From: Lepidodermella squamata
Taxonomy: Eukaryota; Gastrotricha
Assembly (NCBI GenBank): GCA_047495785.1
Contig: JBLDXI010000024.1
Span: forward strand, 2,852,001-2,916,000
Length of the DNA stretch: 64,000 bases
Reading direction: 5' to 3'
This document shows, in pieces, positions 44,197-53,083 of this stretch. The notes beneath the pieces were generated by a model. The model was given only the letters and a program-made list of their open reading frames with translations. It had not been told where the DNA came from and did not search any database. The stretch's first letter is position 1; every line of letters begins with the position of its first letter. The position numbers were made by a program, and so were the translations under genes.

Positions 44197-46266
44197 ATGT
44201 CTCAACTTGTCTGGTACGAGCGCGATCAGTCGCTCGAGTTACACAAGCGCCGTGCGGAGGAGTCTAAGAAGCTCGCTAGAAACGACCGAGCCCCAACCAT
44301 AAGCACCAACCGCCTAGCCTCAATCGCGCAAACCGACCGGTCACTCGCGCCGGTTTTCGACCCAGCCACAAAGGGCAAACCTATCACCCTTGAAGAACTC
44401 ATCAGCGACCCAACGAAAATCAACAACGACCGCTACCTGGTTTGTCGGGTTGTTTCCGATGTGATATACCGCACCCATAACGGCCAAATTGCTACGATAT
44501 TAGTCGACGACCCTGATGGAAAGTATGCCATGCCGTTACAGCTGATCAACTACAACGTGAAAATGCCGGATGGATCTGGGTTCCCGATTGTCCCGAATGA
44601 GGGCAAATTGCCAGAGAGAGGGACGTGTCTCATCGTCCTGAACCCTTCGTGTAAGGATAGGAATGACTACAACGCGATTTTGTGCCAAAACCCGGCTCAT
44701 CTACTAACAATCGGCCCGGAACACCCGGTTTTCACCGAAAAACAGGTCAAATTCGCGGTTGACCTTCAAATCCCGGAAACTGATCTTCAGAAGAAAATTG
44801 CTCAACTCGACATGAATGGGAAGGGTGTGCAGTACTACCTTAAGAAAAACTACTACATGGCCCTGATCTGCTTCAATAACGCCATCAAAAGTGCTGCAAA
44901 ACTCGAGGCGAAATTTTTTGTCAATCGATCCGCGTTATACCTGGCGACAAACGACATTGAACTTGCGTTGAAGGACGCGGAAACAGGGCTTGGCATCGAG
45001 CCAAAAAATGCGAAGCTTCAACTCAGAAAGGCTAATGCTTTATTCAAACTACGCCGGTACCAGGATTGTCTGGATTTCATTTCGGCAAACGAAGGATCGG
45101 ATTTCGGGGACATCAAACAACATTGCGACGATGCGATTCAAGAATCGAAAACTGGCGCGTTTGATTACGTGAAAATGTGGGATGAGGCTAAAACTAATCC
45201 TTACCTCGAGCGGCATGCGAATTATTTGAAAAACGGGGAATACATCGAGTTGAAGGACGGAAATTTCGTTGCGAGTCGAGATATCGAGCCTGGTACGCTG
45301 CTGATGGCTACGAAAGCTTTTGCCTATTGGCGACCTCAGCAGGGCGAACCTTTCAGTCATCAGTTGATCACTTTGATAGCAGCGAAAATTTCCTTAAGGC
45401 AATCTGTGGCGAAAGGGCTGTCCCTTCTCCTGGTTGATAAGGGTGATGAAGTTCTACCGGGTGGTCAAATGACTCTGAGTAAGATGGCAACGATATTGGA
45501 GCGACACATGGCTACGGCAATATGTTCCCCCGTCGAGGGTGAGGACTATTCAACCGATGGCTACGGTCTCTGGATTTGGCCCTGTTTCATCAATCGAACT
45601 CGCTGCGTTGGCGAGAATTGCGTATCTCAGTACATTGGCGACTTCATGTTCATCCGATCGAGCCGGCCGATTAAAAAGGGCCAATCTTTGAATATGACCC
45701 GATTCACGACACCGTATGGTAAGCTGAAGGATCGGGCGAAATTTCGGAAGGAGCACGGTCTTTCTGGGTGTTCATGCCAGTTATGTAAACTTCAGTCGGA
45801 ACTTTTGCCCGATAGTAGCGAGAAATGGGATGAAATTAAGGGCCAGCTTAACAAGGCGGAAATCATCACAGATATCAACGAAAGAATCGCAAAGCTCAAA
45901 GAAATGCTGAACGAAGCAACTTCCATCACGAAATCGCCGATCAACACCTTGGTCATGGAGGTTAAGGAACGACTAGCCTATGCATTGGCCCTGGCTGGCA
46001 ATGTGAGGGAAGCTGTCGGTTTTATGGAAATGGTCGAAAGTTTGTATGAACACTTCGGTTTCACGCAGCGAGCCTTCTACACTGCCCACTGGTTGACGCT
46101 CCAGATGAAGAAGCTAGGTTCGGACGGAGTGAAACGCAGGGCGGCTTGGATTGATCGAGTTCGGCATTTGATTCGTGTTATGTATGGCGACGAGGCCTTG
46201 CTGAAGCACATCGATTTGTTTGAAAGTGATACTGATCCGTTCCCTAACGCTCGAAGGCCGTTGTAG
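44197..46266 (+). CDS. TPR-SET domain protein (SMYD-related, no MYND)
   Basis: Single exon, 689 residues. An N-terminal domain of about 190 residues includes an OB-like stretch (RYLVCRVVSDVIYRTHNGQ). TPR-type helices occupy about 205-300, for example YYLKKNYYMALICFNNAI and ALKDAETGLGIEPKNAKL. A SET domain follows (about 350-520), with a post-SET CSCQLC at about 525 and a helical C-terminal region as in SMYD proteins. No MYND zinc finger is seen. The usual NHSC motif of the cofactor pocket is replaced by FINRTRCVGENC, and the late GEELxxxY strand reads GQSLNMTRF, lacking the tyrosine. It may be catalytically weak or dead, or act on a different substrate. A fragment of its 3' end occurs at 47536-47598. 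Confidence 0.88.
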   Translation: MSQLVWYERDQSLELHKRRAEESKKLARNDRAPTISTNRLASIAQTDRSLAPVFDPATKGKPITLEELISDPTKINNDRYLVCRVVSDVIYRTHNGQIATILVDDPDGKYAMPLQLINYNVKMPDGSGFPIVPNEGKLPERGTCLIVLNPSCKDRNDYNAILCQNPAHLLTIGPEHPVFTEKQVKFAVDLQIPETDLQKKIAQLDMNGKGVQYYLKKNYYMALICFNNAIKSAAKLEAKFFVNRSALYLATNDIELALKDAETGLGIEPKNAKLQLRKANALFKLRRYQDCLDFISANEGSDFGDIKQHCDDAIQESKTGAFDYVKMWDEAKTNPYLERHANYLKNGEYIELKDGNFVASRDIEPGTLLMATKAFAYWRPQQGEPFSHQLITLIAAKISLRQSVAKGLSLLLVDKGDEVLPGGQMTLSKMATILERHMATAICSPVEGEDYSTDGYGLWIWPCFINRTRCVGENCVSQYIGDFMFIRSSRPIKKGQSLNMTRFTTPYGKLKDRAKFRKEHGLSGCSCQLCKLQSELLPDSSEKWDEIKGQLNKAEIITDINERIAKLKEMLNEATSITKSPINTLVMEVKERLAYALALAGNVREAVGFMEMVESLYEHFGFTQRAFYTAHWLTLQMKKLGSDGVKRRAAWIDRVRHLIRVMYGDEALLKHIDLFESDTDPFPNARRPL

Positions 46267-46623
46267 TTGCTTCGAGGCTGATACACCCCAAACTTATTCA
46301 AAGATTGTTCAAAATAAAGCATGAATACGTGTTAACTAGAACTTTTTCAAACGTCTTTTTTGATGCAACTGAAAAGTTTATACTGCTTCCAAGACAACTT
46401 TTTTGTCGAGCCGCTAGCGAAAAATTGTTTGATCATCCGGCAGCGATCTTTCGTGTTTTCTCGAAAGAGCGCTAACCCTAGCACTGTAAGTTTGTTTCGA
46501 CCGCAGGTGGTTTCGGCGAAATTTCTACTGCGCACTTGAAGCCGATAAAAGCAATCCGGTTGTTGGAAAATTCATTCAGTAATTTTTCGTCTTAATTTCA
46601 ACTTCAATTTTCACAACTGAGAA
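46267..46623. other. intergenic and promoter of PAN gene A
   Basis: Contains the SET gene poly(A) signal (AATAAA near 46312) and the promoter block 46468-46552 shared with the neighbouring duplicate. Confidence 0.6.
46531..46552 (+). promoter_or_regulatory. core promoter of PAN gene A
   Basis: CGCACTTGAAGCCGATAAAA is followed by GC, about 70 bp before the ATG. The same arrangement (CGCACTTGGAAGCTGATATA then AGC) lies at 49743-49765 upstream of PAN gene B. The GATAAAA/GATATAA part is TATA-like. Confidence 0.55.
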
Positions 46624-47230
46624 ATGTACGTCCAGCTTTTCGCAATTGCTGTTCTTTCAGTCGGAATGGCTTCGGGTAAGCTGATTAGTTTGGAAGGATT
46701 ATTTAACATTACCGCCTGTTATAGCTATGCGGGAATACTATTCGGAAGTGAAACATCGCTGTACTAATGTCGCTGAAAAGCTGAAACAAGTCTTGGACGT
46801 CGAAGGTTGCGCCAAGCGCTGCGATGACCGCCCTTCGTGTAATGGCTTCTCTTACGAATCGGCGACCAAATTCTGCGAAATTCAGGGCCCTTGCACCCAG
46901 AAGAGTGCAGTTCGACCTGGCACCGTTTACTATGCAAAGCATCCTAGTCAGTTTTTAATCATCTGGTTGTTTTTTTCGTTTCCTAATCTTACTTTAAATG
47001 CTTAAGAGGTGATCAACCTTGAACCTGTTGATTTCAAATGCGGCAATGTTTACAACACCATCAGACGCCAGAACATCTGGTCATGTGCCGGCCTGTGCTA
47101 CGACGATCGCAAGAAATGCAATGGCTTCACCGCCAACCCCTTGACTGGTGTTTGTGTTCTCAGCACCTACTGCATCCCCGATGGCAGCAAAAACAGAGCT
47201 GAAAACTTCTCATACCGCACCAACTACTGA
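46624..47230 (+). CDS. secreted double PAN/apple-domain protein A
   Basis: Exons 46624-46675, 46725-46946 and 47007-47230 join to 165 residues. A 17-residue signal peptide is followed by two PAN/apple modules, one per exon: the first with CAKRCDDRPSCNGFSY and CEIQGPC, the second with SCAGLCYDDRKKCNGF and GVCVLSTYC. Both introns are phase 1, as is usual for module exons. PAN domains bind protein or carbohydrate ligands; a role as secreted lectin-like or matrix protein is inferred. Tandem paralogue at 49850-50459. AATAAA at 47311. Confidence 0.9.
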
Positions 47231-47535
47231 ACAGCACGGTGGCTAGAGTTCACAAGTGGGCCGAGGAAGCTGATTACTTGGAAGAGCTGATTCGATGAGA
47301 TATGAGATGTAATAAAATTTAGTCTTTTGTGAACTTCTCTATTAGTGGTCCATGAAGCAAGTGGTCATGACACTTTTAAACACAACTTTATGGACTACTA
47401 GTGTTCATCCCGCAGTTAATCGCCACTTTCATGCTTTTCAGCATTGTATTCCAGTTTTTTTTAAACTTGGTTCTCGATGTGCATCCCTTCGCAGTTAGTT
47501 CGCATATCTCGCAAAGTTAGTGTTTCATCAGGGAT

Positions 47536-47598
47536 ATATCGATTTGCTCGTGAAAGGGATGCTGACTCATTCCCGAACGCTCGAAGACTGTTGTAGTT
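47536..47598 (+). pseudogene. 3'-end fragment of the TPR-SET gene
   Basis: ATCGATTTG, GAAAGGGATGCTGA and CCGAACGCTCGAAGACTGTT, followed by GTAG, match the last 20 codons of the gene ending at 46266 (CTAACGCTCGAAGGCCGTTG, then TAG), with a small insertion that breaks the frame. It lies downstream of PAN gene A, in the same relative place before a promoter-like block, so it marks the edge of a segmental duplication. Confidence 0.7.
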
Positions 47599-47635
47599 CT
47601 CATGAAGCGAATAACCTCTCTTTTATTCCACTATT

Positions 47636-47875
47636 CAGGGTGCGATCTTGGATCCCGGAGCTGCCAGGGATGAAAAAAAAATTCTGTATTTGCCAAAATT
47701 ACTAGTTATTTTGGCGAATAACCGGGCGAAGCGAGAAAATTTTGAAGATTTTCCACTAAAACACGCTCCAGACCCTTTCAAAATTGACGAAATAAGGGGA
47801 TAAATTCTCATTTTGTCGTCTGGCCCGGCCGAGCTGGGGGGATGATCCCCCCATCCCCCTGAAAGTCGCACACTG
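47636..47875. mobile_element. hAT-type MITE with 8-bp duplication
   Basis: A 240-bp element begins CAGGGTGCGATC and ends with the inverse of CAGTGTGCGAC. The octamer CCACTATT is present at 47628-47635 and again at 47876-47883, a perfect 8-bp target duplication. CAG-type short ends with 8-bp duplications define hAT elements. No transposase is encoded. Confidence 0.88.
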
Positions 47876-48064
47876 CCACTATTTATGAAAAGAACTTGCA
47901 TTTTCGCAATGATGAGCCTTAATTTAGTTTCAACGAAGCTATAGACAATCGCAGGAATTCAACCTGGTTGTCTGACGGCTTTTCGGTCTCACGCTCATGC
48001 GTTATTAAGAATAAACTATTTGTTTGTACGGCTTCTCGTATTCAATTTTATCATCTTGTTGAAA

Positions 48065-48145
48065 GATCGCTAGCTCTAGTACTGAATGTTTGCTCAAATG
48101 GCAGGTGGTAGCGATGATATTTCTACTGCGCACTTAATACTAAGA
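48065..48145 (+). repeat. orphan copy of the PAN promoter block
   Basis: CGCTAGCTCTAGTACTG, GCAGGTGGTAGCGA and ATTTCTACTGCGCACTT match 46468-46545 upstream of PAN gene A. No PAN exon follows. A weaker copy lies at 50692-50757 after PAN gene B. Confidence 0.7.
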
Positions 48146-48523
48146 TGACTCAGCGTTAATGCAGTTCTATCTTCAAAGTTATTCAAATTCTCAGCCAGAC
48201 TGACTTCAGGTTAGTTAATAAGACACACACTAAAGTGAACGACCTGAAATTGCGATTTATCAGTTTTTACCTCAATCCTGCGCTCTTTGACGGATTCAGG
48301 CTTCCGTATTGCAGGGTCAAAAACCGCGTGTTCATGTGGCGTGAATAGCCTAGTCTCCGTGGCGGCGGTTTTTTCACCGTTTCTTTGTTTCTTCATTTCG
48401 TCAGCAAGCTGATAAAATAAAAGAGGATTCTAACTCGGAACCTTCAGTATTAGAACCATGGGTTGGGGCTATTATAAGGTAGGAATCTGAAACTTGCTGA
48501 AACAGGTCAGCTATCCTAACCTA

Positions 48524-48754
48524 CACCAGAAAAAAATCACCCTAATTTGGGTAATAAAAAATCGGACTTTTAACTTGTGAAATCCCCTCAATTAGGGCCT
48601 TGTGATCCTAATTCACGGATTTTCAACATTTATCTGAATTCATGCCCAAAATTACCCCAATACATCTCCAATTATTTATCTACTGAAAGCATGAATTTAG
48701 ATCCCGAATATAAATTCATGCTTTCGGTAGATTAGGGTAATAGTTTTTCTGGTG
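48524..48754. mobile_element. TA-flanked MITE, CACCAGAAAAA ends
   Basis: A 231-bp element with inverted ends of about 25 bp (CACCAGAAAAAAATCACCCT and, inverted, CACCAGAAAAACTATTACCC) is flanked by TA on both sides. Near the right end an internal hairpin pairs CTACTGAAAGCATGAATTTA with its complement. TA flanks indicate a Tc1/mariner-type insertion; it differs from the GTGTCCC family in this window. Confidence 0.85.
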
Positions 48755-49742
48755 TAGCTCTATTGCGCAGTTGTCTCGCCTCATGGGTGATAATTGCAAA
48801 CCCGAGGTCCAGGGTATTCTGTGAACGCTCACCTCAACAAATCCGAGCTGTTAACTTCAATAAATTAAAGCTGATCAGAAAAGTCGCAAATTCATAGAAA
48901 CTGGGGTTCCAACTTGTTGCTCAGGGATGTTATACAGGGTGTATATCATAGGTGGCTTTTGGGTAGGATATTGGCCTGAACGCTAAACATCCATGGAATA
49001 TGCGTGTTATCCTGCGTCACAAATGGATAGAACGGTGAATATGAAGGCCCAAAGCGCAGTCGAAGGCCGAAATAGCGGGCAGGAGGACGATTATCCATCG
49101 AAGCCCAGCAAAAATACCCGGATATGGTTGTTATCCGGCGTCAAAAACCACAAAATCAGGATGAATTTGATATGAAAGTGACTCTGACCCTTTCCTTAAC
49201 GACTGGCTGTCGTTTTAGTACAGAGGAAGATTGTTCAATATTAATCATGAATATACAAGTTAGCGTGCAATTTTTCAACGATCAGTCGTATCTATTTTTT
49301 CGTACACTTGAAGCTTAGTGCAAGGGAAAAAGGAATTCAACCTGCTGAGTTAGACAATTCGCTGGTTATTTTTGACATTAAGGTTGGGCTATTTTTAGTT
49401 GGAATATTTACATTTTACATATTTTTAGCTAATTTTGAAAACGTAATTGTCCCACCAAAAGCTTAGTGCAAAGGACAAAGCACTACAACATTGCAGGATA
49501 TTTTTAGCAGCTTGAATATTTTTAGCTTAGATGTTTTTTGCCGCCTCCCACTCATGCGTTACCCAGGGAAAATTTGCTCATCCATAGGCGATCTTTAGTA
49601 CCGCGTGGCATAATTTCTCGAAATTTCACGATGCTTTTTAGAAGGAAGTGGCTATGCTTACTACATGTAATTTACCGAAAAAGAAAGGCGATGTTTGCGG
49701 TGCCCGCAGGTGTTTGAAAATTGTCATAAACAAGTCCCTTTT

Positions 49743-49765
49743 CGCACTTGGAAGCTGATATAAGC
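49743..49765 (+). promoter_or_regulatory. core promoter of PAN gene B
   Basis: CGCACTTGG...GATATAAGC, equivalent to the block before PAN gene A, about 85 bp before the start codon. Confidence 0.55.
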
Positions 49766-49849
49766 TGGGAGCCGCTTCGGAAAAATGCAATTTACGGTTT
49801 CCTTGACTTGAGAACTATACATTTTCTCTTTTAATTTACTTTCTTTGCC

Positions 49850-50459
49850 ATGGCCATCCAACTTATCGCGATCGCAATCATCTCTGTCGGAGCAGTGTCA
49901 GGTAATTGAATCGGCTTTCACAGCCAGAGTATATATGTATTTTGCTTAACAGTCAAAGCAGCCATTCCGGACTGGTATTCTAAGGTTGGCTACAGCTGTC
50001 CTGTTACCGATACATTCAAGTCAATCCCCTCCCTCGACACGTGCGCCTACACCTGCGAATCCCTCCCTTCATGCAACGGCATCGCCTACCAAACGAGCAC
50101 CAAAACCTGCCAAATTCAAGGCCCGTGCAACGTGAAGGGTGGAGTTCAAACTGGTGTCGTTTACTACGCCAAGCATCCTAGTCAGTTTTCAATTTTGTCA
50201 TTGTTTCTCCGCTTCTTATCGTTTATCTGCTTCAGAGATGATCAACGTTCTAACTGTCAATTTCAAATGCGGCAATGTTTACAAGACCAGCAATAGCCAG
50301 ACCATTTCGTCATGTGCTGGGTTGTGCTACGCTGATGCTGCGAAATGCAAAGGCTTCACCGTCAACACGAAGACTGGTGTATGTGTCCTGAGCACCAACT
50401 GCGTTTCAGATGGCAGCAAAAACCTCCCGGAAAACAGCTCTTACCGCACCAACTACTAA
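49850..50459 (+). CDS. secreted double PAN/apple-domain protein B
   Basis: Exons 49850-49901, 49953-50180 and 50236-50459 join to 167 residues. Exon 1 (52 nt) and exon 3 (224 nt) have exactly the lengths of PAN gene A, with phase-1 introns. Signal peptide IAIAIISVGAVS; first module TCAYTCESLPSCNGIAY and CQIQGPC; second module SCAGLCYADAAKCKGF and GVCVLSTNC. Both genes end SYRTNY. AATAAA at 50514. Confidence 0.92.
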
Positions 50460-50938
50460 GCGGCCAACTGCTGGCGGGGAGTTCATTTCACAGATGAGTT
50501 GAGTTGATGATGAAATAAAGCCATGTATTTGAGATCAAAACTGCCTCCGTTTCTCGATGCCGTCAGACTTGTGTGATGCGATCAACATCGCTTTTCTTAC
50601 ATACTTTTCGGCCTCCCTCGAACTACTAGTTATCGAGAAACATATTTGTAATGCGGCTTTCACGTGCTCAGTGCTCAGTGGCATTCTCTTAGAAAGGTCG
50701 ATAGGACAAGTAATGAATGTTTGCTTCAATGGCAGATGATATCGGCAAAATTACTCCTGAGCATCCACTACTGCTCCAATGGCGATTTTATGGTTTGCTG
50801 AACAATTTGAAATGTGGGTGCTCAATATGGAACGCTGAAGAGGAAAAATGAGAAGCCTGCTATTCTATGTCCATTTTATTCGATTTTTGACCGGTAAAGA
50901 AAACAACAACACGAACATACAGATAAATGTACAATCTC
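50460..50938. other. intergenic between convergent genes
   Basis: Carries the poly(A) signal of PAN gene B and a degenerate third copy of the promoter block at 50692-50757 (GAAAGGTCGATAG, TGAATGTTTGCTTCAATGGC). Confidence 0.6.
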
Positions 50939-53083
50939 TCAAGCGTTTCCCGGCGCTACTGCCGTAGTAGTGCGAATCCAATCAAGCGCGCTGCATATTG
51001 AAGCGTAAACAGATGGCTGGTTATGAACTCCACATTCCACCCCGAACGAAGCAACGCCTAGAGCTATGGTTCTACCATCAGATTTCAAACGGCATTGCAA
51101 GGGACCTCCCGTATCCTGCGAGCAACGAGGCGGAGCTATGTCGCGAGCTGCCAACGCCGGGCACTGCTCATATTCGAAATCAGTATCAGCCGATGGTGTT
51201 CCGCAATACGATTGGGTCACATCTATCGCCTTGGCGTTCGCTACAGAGCTATTGCCAGTCCAACCTGACGCGACTAGTTGGTAGCATGAATAAGCAATGT
51301 CTCGGCATTGATCGCGATCGGGCAGGCAAATCGGGCGAACTGTGTCTGATAGTGTTAGAGCGGTTTTCAGTCTGATTATAGCCACGTCTGAAGTTGCATT
51401 GAGAGGATTCGGCGACGTGTAAGCTGGGTTTATGTATATCTGATCTGATAGTCTTTGTTGGCCTCCAGGAGTTTCGTTGTTTCGAATCGTAGTTCGGCCA
51501 ACCTTTGCCACTACCCTGCAACATTAGGAAAAGGTCTCTGAGGTTTGAACTTGAGACTCCAAAAATGCCCCTAACTTGGGTTTAGATTGGAAATCTCAAT
51601 AGGAATGGGATCTTGACCTTCTACTAGGAACCTTTGAACCTTCACTAATTTGTTCAATCAAGCGTGACTCTTTTTCTTACCCTATGATACTGTCCTTATC
51701 TCGAACACAGCGAGCTGAGGTGAGGACAAATTGTTGGTTGATGAGAACTCCAGAGCAAAACTCCGATCGAATTGCCGTATAGAAAACGTCTAGTTTGACC
51801 AACCATGGCAACCTATTACCAGAAGATGGGACACCACATTCTGTCGCTGAGGCTACAATCAATTAAAATCAATCAATAGACGGACAAGTCGATAATTTGA
51901 AAGCAATGCCTTGTTTGCAGTTTGAAAGTGTTTGCGAGAGTTGGCCATTTGGTTGGCAAGTAGCTCGACCACCACCGACCAGCCCGAAGCCACATTGGCC
52001 GTAGATTGAGGTTCCGGGTTGGACGCGGCTACCCGAAGGTAATACCGAGGTTCGATCGCCGTCACTTCCAACTGTTCCGTTTTGAATCGAGGGTACAACG
52101 CATTCGATCACTTTGTCGTTATTCTAGATCATGAAAACAAATAAGACAAAAATAATAAAATAATGAACACTGCCTGCCAATTGAAATTTTAAAATTCTGG
52201 AAAATTTTTAAAAATTGAAATTGGATTTGGATTTTTTTAATTTGAAATTTCTTTTAAATTCTGGGAAAATTCCCAAATTAAAATGTGTTGAAGCTTGTTA
52301 TCTGAAATTGATTTGGAATACGTTTTCGATTATTTGAAATTTAAAGAAAATTATATGAAATAAAGTATCTGTAAATTTTGAATTCGAACTACAGAAAGAT
52401 TTAATTTTAAAAAGTCTACAATTTTTAAGTTCTAAATAAAAATATTAAATTGTATTTATCTGAATTTGTATACCAAGCGTTCGGGCGAAGTTAGTCGTTG
52501 CCTTGGAGTAGTTCTTTGAGTTCTTTGAGTGACTTCCTCACTGTAATCATCATCGAGCGTCACTGCTGGGGTTGTAGTCCTCCGCGGAGGATCCATTGTC
52601 GTACTCCGCCTCACTGTAGTACTAACCACTATGCCAGCCTTGGTGGTCCTTCTACGAGGCCGAGGCCCAGCGGAGGCCTCTCTTACAGTTAAACACACCC
52701 CTAGATCATGCTTCCACCTGCCGTTGGTCAGGCAAAGGGTTCGCTTGGGTCCTATTAGAACGTAACCAGGCTCGCATGACAGGATCAGGATACGTCCGGC
52801 CTGGGCTGTTTCGCCGGGTTCGACACTATTAGGCTCCCGGCCACTTCGCCTTCGGGTGACTAAAATCCCACGTTCAATGGCCGGAACCGTGCAACGTCGG
52901 TCGTAACTCGGAACGCCATTGTCGTAGTAATAATCAGCTAGCTAAAATAATTTTTTTTTATTAAAACTGAATGTTTCAAAAATTTGAAAAATTGCTCACG
53001 TCATACGTTGGCTGGTTAACAGCAACTTGCCCAAGCGCTGATGTTGCCGAGATCAAAATAATTGATAATACGTGATGATTCAT
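50939..53083 (-). CDS. sushi-trypsin serine protease homologue, catalytically dead
   Basis: Five minus-strand exons, 53083-53000, 52941-52474, 52123 to about 51910, 51852-51681 and 51515-50939, give about 504 residues. Signal peptide (LSIILISATSALG), a first sushi/CCP domain (CEPGYVLIGP, CLTNGRWK), a Thr/Arg-rich linker, a second sushi domain (QCGFGLVGGGRATCQPNG) and a trypsin-like domain. In the latter the catalytic His site reads LTSARC instead of TAAHC, Asp is kept (SDVAIIRL), and the Ser site reads CSQDTGGPL with Thr for Ser. It is therefore a protease homologue, a class often used as clotting or immune cofactors. The end of exon 3 is uncertain: a GC donor (57-bp intron) or a GT donor at 51885 (33-bp intron). 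Confidence 0.85.

Larger units (their letters stand above)
47231..49849. other. intergenic with duplication debris and MITEs
   Basis: Holds a fragment of the SET gene 3' end, a hAT-type MITE, a second copy of the PAN promoter block (48065-48145) with no gene after it, and a TA-flanked MITE. The remainder is unassigned. Confidence 0.6.

Noticed and set aside
48930-48960. TACAGGGTGTATATC as a mariner terminus
   Set aside because: No matching inverted end within 1.5 kb was found.
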